From an uncultured Collinsella sp. (lineage in GTDB: Bacteria; Actinomycetota; Coriobacteriia; Coriobacteriales; Coriobacteriaceae): a stretch of 7,626 nt of DNA. Numbering within the stretch: position 1 is the stretch's first letter; each line of letters starts with the position of its first letter. Below the pieces are notes generated by a model that saw only the letters and a program-made list of their open reading frames with translations, was not told the origin of the DNA and did no database searches. Of the stretch, positions 1-7,048 are shown piece by piece. The translations under genes and the position numbers were made by a program. The stretch covers positions 1 to 7,626 of the forward strand of contig URVZ01000083.1 of NCBI GenBank assembly GCA_900551365.1. The letters run 5' to 3'.

Positions 1-1554
<1,554 letters not shown>

Positions 1555-1586
1555 ATACCCCTCTCCTCTCATATAGGTATACAGGC

Positions 1587-1602
1587 CCCGGCGATCGCCG
1601 GG
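1587..1602. repeat. Perfect 16-bp palindrome in the nifJ leader
   Basis: CCCGGCGATCGCCGGG equals its own reverse complement. It lies 33 nt upstream of the nifJ start and about 20 nt upstream of its ribosome binding site. As RNA it would form a 6-bp GC-rich hairpin with a GAUC tetraloop; no U-tract follows, so it is not an intrinsic terminator. It may be an operator or a 5'-UTR stability element. The function is not known. Confidence 0.6.
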
Positions 1603-1912
1603 ATGTTGGCGTGATGGGATTTACGCTGTTGCTTCCAATCATCTGGCAGGCAGGCTCAGCAGCAGGTACGTGGCGTGGAGAGAAGACATGCCGAGGCGAG
1701 GGCCAGCTGATGCGCCCCACAGACCCGACCGCCCGTCTTGCACATGACCGAGCGCCGCAAAGGCCGCATGCCGGATGCTCCCGGGCACGCCCCGGCGATG
1801 GGAAGCGCCCGCAACGGAAATCCGCATGCGGGTTTATTGTACCCCGCCGTCAAGTGTAATTTCGGCAAATATAGGCGGGCGGTAAAGGTTTACCTCAGGT
1901 GACTGCCGGGAG

Positions 1913-1946
1913 CAAAATGATCCCTTGGGGACGGAGGGACCATTTG
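1913..1946 (-). terminator. Probable intrinsic terminator of the kinase/FHA operon
   Basis: Arms 1935-1946 and 1913-1925 pair over about 12 positions around a 9-nt loop, with one G-U pair and one extra A. On the minus strand the 3' arm ends in CATTTTG, so the U-run is partly inside the stem. It begins 11 bases after the FHA gene's stop codon (1957-1959), the expected place for an operon terminator. The flanking CTGC (1903-1906) and GCAG (1947-1950) could extend the stem after an internal loop. The U-tract is short, so termination may be weak, or this may be a repeated intergenic element. Confidence 0.5.
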
Positions 1947-1956
1947 GCAGGACTGG

Positions 1957-2895
1957 CTAGAGGGCACCGAAGAGAATGGCGTAGGTAGTGGATTCGCCGA
2001 GCTTGAGCTCGTCGCCGGGATTGAGCTGGGCGGAACGGCCGGGCTCGACCTGAATGCAGACGCGCGTGGCCCCGTTTACCACCACGGTTCCGTTGGTGGA
2101 CGACAAGTCCTCGACATGCCAGATATTTTGAGCATCGCACCAGATATGGGCATGGCGGGCCGAGACATCGTCGCCGACGTCGGTAATATCGCCCTCACCA
2201 GTGGCCAGCGCGCCAATCTCAACACCCTGCTCACTCGGCTGAATCCAGCGCGGGGCGCTCACGACAAAACTGTTTTGTACGCGCAGCAAGCCCAAGGGGT
2301 GCGCCGGGGCGGGTTCGCGTTCGCCCGCGGTCATCGACATGCCAAGCGAACGCGGCGTGGATGTGCCTCCGCCACAGGTCGCGTGCGCGTAGTCGATGGC
2401 ATAGTTCACCGAGGACCGCACATCCGCCGAACAACCGACGGCGACAAACAGCACCAGCACGGCCTCGGCGCGCTCGGCGGGAATGAGTTCCGCCGCCTGG
2501 GACAGGCGATCGAGCGCGTTGCGATAGAGATTCGTGTCCTGGTGGCACTCTTCGAGCGCGCGTACCATCGGTTCACCTGCAGGACCGCACACCATATTGA
2601 TCACAGCCGTGGAGTCCATGGGATTGCGCTGGCGCAGGGCCAGTTGCGACATAATACGCGCAGCCGAGGTACCGTATTCGGCAAAGTAGCGCTGCTGAAG
2701 CGTGCCGACCGGCGCGCGAACGATAAAGCGGGAAACCCAAGAGCGATCGGCGGCTCGGCTCTGCGGGCTGCGGCCGTCGGCGAGCGGACGGGACGAAAGC
2801 ACCAAGCCGCACAGCTCGATATGGCTCAGATGCGCTGCGCGCTTAAAGATGTCAAACATGGCCCCGCATGGGGTGAGCTCAACTTGAGATGCCAT
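1957..2895 (-). CDS. FHA-domain protein with unrecognised N-terminal domain
   Basis: The protein has 312 residues, no signal peptide and no membrane segment, so it is probably cytoplasmic. Residues about 222-310 form a forkhead-associated domain, a phosphothreonine-binding fold: IGALA (227-231), VSARHAHI (244-251), LSSTNGT (264-270) and NPGDELKLG (292-300). S245, H248 and N268-G269 match conserved FHA positions. The usual Arg right after the first Gly is Ala (A229), so phosphopeptide binding may differ from canonical domains. Residues about 1-175 look mostly helical and contain several Cys; I do not recognise this part. A low-complexity hinge follows (about 174-200). The ATG at 2895-2893 has AAGGAGG at 2904-2910 with 8-nt spacing, and starts 3 nt after the kinase stop codon, so the genes are surely cotranscribed. 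By family knowledge, FHA proteins beside Ser/Thr kinases are often substrates or readers of the kinase; that role here is inference. Confidence 0.88.
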   Translation of the reverse strand: MASQVELTPCGAMFDIFKRAAHLSHIELCGLVLSSRPLADGRSPQSRAADRSWVSRFIVRAPVGTLQQRYFAEYGTSAARIMSQLALRQRNPMDSTAVINMVCGPAGEPMVRALEECHQDTNLYRNALDRLSQAAELIPAERAEAVLVLFVAVGCSADVRSSVNYAIDYAHATCGGGTSTPRSLGMSMTAGEREPAPAHPLGLLRVQNSFVVSAPRWIQPSEQGVEIGALATGEGDITDVGDDVSARHAHIWCDAQNIWHVEDLSSTNGTVVVNGATRVCIQVEPGRSAQLNPGDELKLGESTTYAILFGAL

Positions 2896-2898
2896 GAC

Positions 2899-4743
2899 CT
2901 AGGCCTCCTTGGTCGTAGAAATAGAATCGGACGATACTTCGACAGGTCCGCCAAAAGTACGGGCAGCTGCGGCTCCACCGGCAAGCGGAGTCGCCATCTG
3001 GGCTTTTGTGCGTCGCGGTGCCGAAACGGGAAGTTCAAAGGCAAAGCCCATCGCAAGCAAAAACCACGTAAGCGTATAGGTTGCAACCAGAGCGGCAACA
3101 AGGCCGCCCATCACGGCGCGTTGGGAAAATACGCTACATGCAGCCACAACCAACACCGGAACCTCGCAGGCAGAAAGCGCAAGCACACCCTGCAGGAACC
3201 CCGAGCGCCGATTGCGCGCAAATGCCCCCGTGACAACGCCGGCTATGCCTGGCAGTGCCAACGCCAGTGCGGCAATAATACCCGGTAGCGACCCAGACCA
3301 CACGAGCGATCCCAAAGTCGCCGTCACGCGGGCGCCCGACGCCAGCAGCGCGGCCGAAACCACGACCACAGCCCAAACCACGCTGCAAACGACCGCCGCA
3401 CCGATCATCGCCGTGCGACGAACCGCGCGGCCGGACGCATCCATGGGGCACGGCGTGAGCGGCTCGCCGCGGAGCGAACGACCGACATTTTGCGCATAGT
3501 GGTCACAAAACGCCGAGAGCGCCGCCTCGACCGCCGCCGGCTCGGGACGATCTTTTTGATGGCTGGACAGACAGGCCATCACCACGTCGAACAGCTGGGC
3601 ATCGACAAACGCCAGCGCATCGCGTAGCTCTTCGGAATCCGGCTCAAGCCCTAGCTGCTGGGCCTGCTCGGCCGCGGCGAGCGCCACATCGGGCTCACGA
3701 CGAAGCAGCTGAGTCAAATCACAACCGGGCGCATGGGCACCAATGGGATAGCCGGGCCGCGTGTCCATCTTGAGACGGTAGGGGCTCGCGATGTCGCGCG
3801 TCTTTTTGCGCGAACCCGAGGTGCCCGAAGTGCTCGGCGCGGCTTCGTATGGCGCGACGCCGGCAATGAGCTCGTAAACCGTGCTTGCCGCGGCATAGAC
3901 GTCAATCGCCGGCGACATACGCAAAGCGCGCAGATCGGGAATATCGTCGGTGAGCATCTCGGGCGGGGCATAGGCAACCGTCGCGCGACGCAGCGTGGCA
4001 TAGCGCTCGGTAAAGGATGCCTTGCCGCCGGTACCGGCCACGGCCGACGCAGGCTCAAGCGCCAGCGACGAGCCAAAGTCGATCAGGCACAGGTCAAAGG
4101 TGCCCTCGGCAAGCTGCCGGTCAAGCGGTAGACGCGCCGTGCGCACCATAATATTAGCGGGCGAGATATCGCGATGGACAAAGCCCTCACCCACCAGGCT
4201 CATACGGCAGAGCAGATCGAACAGGTCGCGACCCAGACGCGCCGCCACAAGCGGCGACAGGCGTCCGGCATCGTCCACGGCGAGTCGCGAACGCAAGCGG
4301 GCAAGCGTCTCGCCCTCGACCCATTCCATGACAATTGCAGGCACACCGTCGACCTCGCCCCAGCCATAGAGGCGGGGAAAGCCCTTAAGGCCCGAAAGGG
4401 CGCGATGGCATTCGTATTCCTCGCGAAACGCCGCCTTGAACTTGGCGACCAGCGCCTCGTGAGCGGCATCGTCGTCAAACTCATCGCGCGTCGGCAAGAT
4501 GAGCTGCTTGAGTGCCACGGCCTCGCCTTGGGCGTTGACGGCACGCGTCACGCGGCCGATACCGCCACGGCGCATGGTGGCATCGTCGGCAAACAGCATC
4601 GTAAAACGACGCAGATAGGCAGGCAGTTCGTCCTGACCGAGCGCAATGGCCGGCTCAAACCCGTCGACACGCGCCAGGCGCAGGCCGACCATGGGATCGC
4701 GACCGAGCGATTGTGGTGTGGTGGATGCAAGATCGGTCATCAT
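2899..4743 (-). CDS. Membrane Ser/Thr protein kinase with C-terminal multi-pass membrane region
   Basis: The product is a 614-residue Hanks-type kinase that would transfer ATP phosphate to Ser/Thr of partner proteins at the inner face of the membrane. Catalytic features are visible: Gly loop about 57-65 (MRRGGIGRV), ATP-binding K79 in VALK, helix C Glu E109, HRD at 190-192 followed by N197, DFG at 222-224, APPE at 259-262, D281 in AIDVY, and KDRP at 398-401. All key catalytic residues are present, so it should be active; the first Gly of the loop is Arg (R58). An insert of about 70 residues (about 303-375) separates helices late in the kinase fold. Hydrophobic stretches at about 446-469, 478-508, 516-538 and 543-569 suggest four membrane segments, followed by a short tail of about 40 residues. 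Unlike PknB-type kinases it has no large extracellular sensor. The first ATG overlaps the upstream stop codon (ATGA), implying translational coupling. Confidence 0.93.
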   Translation of the reverse strand: MMTDLASTTPQSLGRDPMVGLRLARVDGFEPAIALGQDELPAYLRRFTMLFADDATMRRGGIGRVTRAVNAQGEAVALKQLILPTRDEFDDDAAHEALVAKFKAAFREEYECHRALSGLKGFPRLYGWGEVDGVPAIVMEWVEGETLARLRSRLAVDDAGRLSPLVAARLGRDLFDLLCRMSLVGEGFVHRDISPANIMVRTARLPLDRQLAEGTFDLCLIDFGSSLALEPASAVAGTGGKASFTERYATLRRATVAYAPPEMLTDDIPDLRALRMSPAIDVYAAASTVYELIAGVAPYEAAPSTSGTSGSRKKTRDIASPYRLKMDTRPGYPIGAHAPGCDLTQLLRREPDVALAAAEQAQQLGLEPDSEELRDALAFVDAQLFDVVMACLSSHQKDRPEPAAVEAALSAFCDHYAQNVGRSLRGEPLTPCPMDASGRAVRRTAMIGAAVVCSVVWAVVVVSAALLASGARVTATLGSLVWSGSLPGIIAALALALPGIAGVVTGAFARNRRSGFLQGVLALSACEVPVLVVAACSVFSQRAVMGGLVAALVATYTLTWFLLAMGFAFELPVSAPRRTKAQMATPLAGGAAAARTFGGPVEVSSDSISTTKEA

Positions 4744-5645
4744 AGGGCAAGCGCCGCCACGTTATTGTTGAAGTTACCGAGCGCGACGTCATCATCGCCG
4801 TAATGGCCGACCCATTGACATAGGTTGGTGTAACAGCCCCACAGATTGGCATACTGCTGATACCACTTTGACCGGGGCGAGAATGTCTGACGACCGAACT
4901 CGGCTCGAATGACGAACATCTCCCCGACCAGGCTGTCGCACGGCCTGGGATCTCCCGTAGAGTTATAGGTCGAGACCACGTCATTGGCACGAGAAACATA
5001 GCCGTCGAGCATGTTGTACTTGGTCACAAGCCAACTGTGAATGCTCTCTTCCTCAGCAGCGGAAAGGCCACCGGAGTTTGCATCGCTGTCAGTGTTGCCG
5101 CCCGTCGAGCCGCCGTTTACAGACCCTCCGGTAGAGGAACCCGACCCAGAGCCGCCGCCCGAACTCGACGAATCCGAGCCGGAGCCAGAAGTATCCGAGC
5201 TACCGGGCTTTCCGGACTGCTGGGCGTCCTGTTCCTTTTGCTGCTCGACCTTATTCACCGTTGCCGCCACGCTATTGTTGGACAACCGATCGATGATCTT
5301 GGTGTTGGTGAGCACGATGGTCTTGCCGTTGGCAAGCGTGATCTCGTTGTCCGGCGCATCGGCGCCGTCCGCATCGTCGGTGCCAAACACAATATGCCCG
5401 ACCACACTTGCCCAAGCATATCCAGTCGTGGTGCCCAGATCGCTTTTGACCTCATGCCCCACGCGCGGTTCGCGTGCGGCATGCGCCTGCATCATGGACG
5501 GCACGGTCATGCCATAGGCAGAAACGCCAGCTATGACCAGCACCAGCGAGCACGACAGCAGCACGTACGCCCGCGGAGCCAAGCCCAGTCGGCATCGCAT
5601 GCGCACCGCGGCGCCGCGCTTTGTCTGAGTGCCACCGGGCCGCAT
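4740..5645 (-). CDS. Single-pass membrane protein with extracellular Cys-containing domain, putative sensor partner of the kinase
   Basis: I do not recognise this 301-residue protein. It has a basic N-terminus (1-24), one membrane segment (about 25-46), a region of about 95 residues, a Ser/Gly/Asp/Thr low-complexity linker (about 143-194) and a mostly helical C-terminal domain (about 195-301) with C236, C271 and C276. The basic N-terminus predicts the bulk outside the cell. Two or three Cys in the exported part could allow one disulfide. I chose ATG 5645-5643 because GGAGGAG (5651-5657) lies 5 nt upstream. Longer starts exist in the same frame (TTG at 5738, ATG at 5702) but lack a ribosome binding site and would read through the hairpin at 5668-5685. 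The stop overlaps the kinase start by 4 nt, so the two proteins are likely made together. A sensor or regulator role for the kinase is inference from this coupling and topology; a cell-envelope role is the alternative. Confidence 0.82.
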   Translation of the reverse strand: MRPGGTQTKRGAAVRMRCRLGLAPRAYVLLSCSLVLVIAGVSAYGMTVPSMMQAHAAREPRVGHEVKSDLGTTTGYAWASVVGHIVFGTDDADGADAPDNEITLANGKTIVLTNTKIIDRLSNNSVAATVNKVEQQKEQDAQQSGKPGSSDTSGSGSDSSSSGGGSGSGSSTGGSVNGGSTGGNTDSDANSGGLSAAEEESIHSWLVTKYNMLDGYVSRANDVVSTYNSTGDPRPCDSLVGEMFVIRAEFGRQTFSPRSKWYQQYANLWGCYTNLCQWVGHYGDDDVALGNFNNNVAALAL

Positions 5646-5650
5646 GCGTT

Positions 5651-5657
5651 CTCCTCC
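5651..5657 (-). promoter_or_regulatory. Ribosome binding site that fixes the start of the first kinase-operon gene
   Basis: GGAGGAG on the minus strand, 5 nt before ATG 5645-5643. It favours this start over the longer in-frame TTG and ATG starts, which have no such site. It lies only 3 nt downstream of the U-tract of the terminator-like hairpin. Confidence 0.8.
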
Positions 5658-5660
5658 AAC

Positions 5661-5685
5661 AAAAACACGCCGCTCGGGAGCGGCG
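5661..5685 (-). terminator. Strong intrinsic terminator-like hairpin directly before the kinase operon
   Basis: Arms CGCCGCT (5668-5674) and AGCGGCG (5679-5685) form a 7-bp GC-rich stem with a CGGG loop; an eighth C-G pair may close it further. On the minus strand it is followed by TGTTTTTGTT, the classic U-tract. It could end ybaB-recR transcription, 206 nt after the recR stop. Only 3 nt separate the U-tract from the next gene's ribosome binding site, leaving no room for a promoter between them. Either the kinase operon is read through this element or the hairpin attenuates it. Confidence 0.75.
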
Positions 5686-5707
5686 CATTCATTCGAATCC
5701 ATATTTG

Positions 5708-5738
5708 AGTGTATCAGCGAACCAAAAAGGTTGCGCAA
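5708..5738 (-). promoter_or_regulatory. Candidate promoter of the kinase operon
   Basis: On the minus strand TACACT (5708-5713) preceded by TGA resembles an extended -10 (4 of 6 to TATAAT). TTGCGC (5733-5738) is a poor -35 at a long 19-nt spacing, and it overlaps the dyad at 5730-5739. Transcription would begin near 5701, giving a leader of about 56 nt that contains the terminator-like hairpin. The match is weak and it is offered only as the best candidate seen. Confidence 0.3.
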
Positions 5739-5739
5739 C
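5730..5739. promoter_or_regulatory. Dyad GTTGCGCAAC, possible operator (copy 1)
   Basis: A perfect 10-bp palindrome overlapping the candidate -35 of the kinase operon. It differs at one base from the dyad at 5803-5812, whose centre is 73 bp away, close to seven helical turns. This suggests a pair of sites for a dimeric DNA-binding protein, possibly with looping. The regulator is unknown. Confidence 0.4.
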
Positions 5740-5799
5740 GAATGGACAAATTAAGGATGCGAGCGGAAGCATCCATGCGATAAGCGGATACGAAGCATC

Positions 5800-5815
5800 T
5801 TTGTTGCACAACAAA
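5800..5815. promoter_or_regulatory. Dyad TTTGTTG-CA-CAACAAA, possible operator (copy 2)
   Basis: Seven-bp arms around a 2-bp centre; its core GTTGCACAAC (5803-5812) matches 9 of 10 bases of the dyad at 5730-5739. It lies between recR and the kinase operon, upstream of the candidate promoter. As RNA it would form only a weak hairpin, which favours a protein-binding role. Function is inferred from symmetry and repetition only. Confidence 0.4.
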
Positions 5816-5823
5816 CTCACAGT

Positions 5824-5853
5824 CGCACGGGGAAATTATGACTACCCCGTGCG
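5824..5853 (-). terminator. Nine-bp hairpin behind recR, possible weak terminator
   Basis: CGCACGGGG (5824-5832) and CCCCGTGCG (5845-5853) pair perfectly around a 12-nt loop, 38 nt after the recR stop codon. No clear U-tract follows on the minus strand, so it may protect the 3' end of the ybaB-recR transcript or work with a termination factor rather than terminate alone. The stronger terminator at 5661-5685 lies further downstream. Confidence 0.4.
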
Positions 5854-5890
5854 TCGCGAGGAAAACATACGGCAGGAGCAGGCTCGCCAC

Positions 5891-6487
5891 CTAAATCGCG
5901 CGGCGGGCCTCGATGGCGCGGCCAAGCGTAAGCTCGTCGGCATACTCCAAGTCGCCGCCCACGGGAAGGCCGCTTGCCAGACGCGACACCTCGACGCCCA
6001 ACGGCTTGATGGTACGGGCCAGATAGCTCGCCGTGGTCTCGCCCTCAATATTGGGGTTGGTGGCAATGATGACCTCATGGATATCCTCGTGGCCCAGACG
6101 CGCCAGCAGCTCGCGGATGTGCAACTGCTCGGGACCAATCTTGTCCATGGGACTGATCACGCCGCCCAATACGTGGTAGAGACCGTGGTAGCTGCCCGTG
6201 CGCTCGATCGCCTGGACGTCGCGCGGCTCGCCCACAACGCAAATGCGAGTGGTATCGCGCATCGGGTCCTGGCAGATGGAGCACTCGTCGGCCGTGGCGT
6301 AGTTAAAGCAGCGGCTGCAAAAGTGGACCTCCTGCTTGACCTCCAGGATGGCCTCGGCCAGGCGGCGGGCCTCCTCGGCATCGGCCTCGAGCAGGTAATA
6401 GGCGATGCGCTGGGCCGACTTGGGACCAATGCCCGGCAGACGGCCCAGTTCATCGAGCAGTTTTTGCAGACTGTGATTTGCACTCAT
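5891..6487 (-). CDS. recR: Recombination protein RecR
   Basis: RecR acts with RecO (and RecF) to load RecA onto gapped single-stranded DNA in recombinational repair. The 198-residue length is standard. Visible parts in order: helix-hairpin-helix GRLPGIGPKSAQRIAYYLL (15-33), a four-Cys zinc finger at C57, C60, C69 and C72, a Toprim domain beginning ICVVGEPRD (82-90) and running to about 175, and the conserved C-terminal GLPVGGDLEYADELTLGRA (173-191). All motifs are intact. The start ATG at 6487-6485 lies 13 nt after the ybaB stop codon and has only a weak ribosome binding site, so translation probably depends on ybaB readthrough. The ybaB-recR pairing is common in bacteria, often with dnaX first; dnaX is not next to them here. 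Confidence 0.97.
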   Translation of the reverse strand: MSANHSLQKLLDELGRLPGIGPKSAQRIAYYLLEADAEEARRLAEAILEVKQEVHFCSRCFNYATADECSICQDPMRDTTRICVVGEPRDVQAIERTGSYHGLYHVLGGVISPMDKIGPEQLHIRELLARLGHEDIHEVIIATNPNIEGETTASYLARTIKPLGVEVSRLASGLPVGGDLEYADELTLGRAIEARRAI

Positions 6488-6500
6488 TTATATGTGTGTC

Positions 6501-6821
6501 TTAGAACGGCATGCCCGGGATGTTGAGGCCGCCGGTGATGGCGCCCATCTGCTTGTTGGCGAGCTCGTTGACGCCGCGGACGGCCTCGTTGACGGCAGCC
6601 ATGATCATATCCTGCAGCATATCGACGTCCTCGGGATCGAGCGCATCGGGATCGATGGTGAGGTTGACGAGCTCCATCTCGCCGTTAACGGTCACCTTGA
6701 CCATGCCGCCGCCGGCAGAGGCGTCGACGGTCTGGGACTTGAGGTTCTCCTGCGCGGCGGCAAGCTGCTCCTGCATCTTGCGAGCCTGCTTCATCATCTG
6801 CTGCATGTTCATACCGGCCAT
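6501..6821 (-). CDS. ybaB: YbaB/EbfC family nucleoid-associated DNA-binding protein
   Basis: A 106-residue cytoplasmic protein of the YbaB/EbfC family, dimers of which bind DNA and are associated with the nucleoid. It shows the usual Met/Gln-rich N-terminal helix (1-27, MNMQQMMKQARKMQEQL), the central GGGMVKVTVNGEMEL strand region (37-51), LTIDPDALDPEDVDML (54-69), and the helix MIMAAVNEAVRGVNEL (72-87). The C-terminus is Gly/Pro rich, as in homologues. The start is fixed by AAAGGAG at 6827-6833, 5 nt upstream of ATG 6821-6819. A 14-bp palindrome lies 1 nt upstream of that site. It is followed after 13 nt by recR, so the pair is an operon. Its exact cellular role in this organism is not known. 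Confidence 0.95.
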   Translation of the reverse strand: MAGMNMQQMMKQARKMQEQLAAAQENLKSQTVDASAGGGMVKVTVNGEMELVNLTIDPDALDPEDVDMLQDMIMAAVNEAVRGVNELANKQMGAITGGLNIPGMPF

Positions 6822-6834
6822 GATGGCTCCTTTA

Positions 6835-6848
6835 CGTGCGGCCGCACG
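6835..6848. repeat. Perfect 14-bp palindrome directly before the ybaB ribosome binding site
   Basis: CGTGCGGCCGCACG equals its reverse complement and ends 1 nt from AAAGGAG (6827-6833). In the ybaB mRNA it would form a 5-bp stem with a GGCC loop. A second stem, GCTGC/GCAGC around CCTT on the minus strand, lies just upstream within 6853-6871. It could affect ribosome access or mRNA stability; that is inference. Confidence 0.5.
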
Positions 6849-6963
6849 CCGAGCTGCAAGGGCAGCCGGAGCACGGCGGGACTTTCAAACTCAAAAATCG
6901 TACCACGGCGCGGGGCGAGAGAGCGGGGCGGACGTGTTACCTCAGTCGATATACATGTCCTCC

Positions 6964-6992
6964 AATACAAACCGCACTCAAAGATTATGCAA
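6964..6992 (-). promoter_or_regulatory. Candidate promoter of ybaB-recR
   Basis: On the minus strand TTGCAT (6987-6992) is followed after 17 nt by TGTATT (6964-6969), a 4 of 6 match to TATAAT. The -35 sits inside one ATTATGCAA half-site, so a protein binding there would block it. Both hexamers are imperfect. An alternative is TACGAT at 6897-6902 preceded by TGG, without a -35. Confidence 0.3.
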
Positions 6993-7018
6993 GGTCGAAT
7001 TATGCAAGGTTGCATAAT
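6984..7018. promoter_or_regulatory. Operator-like dyad with an additional half-site
   Basis: ATTATGCAA-GG-TTGCATAAT (6999-7018) is a perfect 9-bp inverted repeat with a 2-bp centre. A further ATTATGCAAGGT at 6984-6995 repeats the left arm in direct orientation, 15 bp away. The arrangement is typical of binding sites for a dimeric repressor or activator controlling divergent genes. No regulator gene lies in the window, so its identity is unknown. Confidence 0.55.
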
Positions 7019-7048
7019 ATCGCACACTCAATCTAGTAGAGCCGAATC

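Larger units (their letters stand above)
1555..1956. other. Intergenic stretch and probable long leader of nifJ
   Basis: I see no convincing gene in these 402 bases: the short frames on both strands lack a ribosome binding site and any recognisable product. Contents read on the minus strand from the right: a terminator-like hairpin just after the FHA gene; a 14-bp dyad GGTAAA-GG-TTTACC at 1881-1894; a possible -10 TACAAT at 1836-1841, inside a small hairpin with arms 1828-1832 and 1843-1847; a 10-bp palindrome CCGCATGCGG at 1822-1831; about 200 bases of GC-rich sequence; then a 16-bp palindrome at 1587-1602 and the nifJ ribosome binding site. No -35 fits the TACAAT well. If that -10 is real, nifJ has a leader of roughly 270 nt. 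I looked for common riboswitch and T-box signatures by eye and recognised none. Confidence 0.5.

Noticed and set aside
1848..1853. TTGACG on the minus strand as a -35 for nifJ
   Set aside because: The nearby TACAAT is only 6 nt away and nothing resembling a -10 lies 16-18 nt downstream.
1639..1868. Short minus-strand frames in the nifJ leader
   Set aside because: No ribosome binding site, Arg/Ala-rich composition from GC content, and no recognisable product.
2116..3288. Plus-strand open frame of 390 codons
   Set aside because: It runs antisense across the FHA and kinase genes, both of which carry conserved motifs and good starts. It is an Arg/Gly-rich shadow.
5691..5700. TTCGAATCC resembling a tRNA T-loop
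   Set aside because: There is no flanking T-stem, anticodon arm or acceptor stem on either strand.
5643..5738. Extended N-terminus for the first kinase-operon gene (TTG at 5738 or ATG at 5702)
   Set aside because: Neither start has a ribosome binding site, and the extension would be encoded by the terminator-like hairpin and the ribosome binding site of the internal ATG at 5645.
5621..6526. Plus-strand open frame of 301 codons over recR
   Set aside because: It is antisense to the intact recR and crosses the intergenic hairpins, with no recognisable product.
6984..7018. Repeated ATTATGCAAGGT as a possible CRISPR array
   Set aside because: There are only two short direct copies 15 bp apart plus one inverted arm and no spacers; an operator fits better.
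6840..7020. SRP RNA or dnaX end upstream of ybaB
   Set aside because: These are common neighbours elsewhere, but I find neither the conserved SRP RNA core nor a coding frame here.
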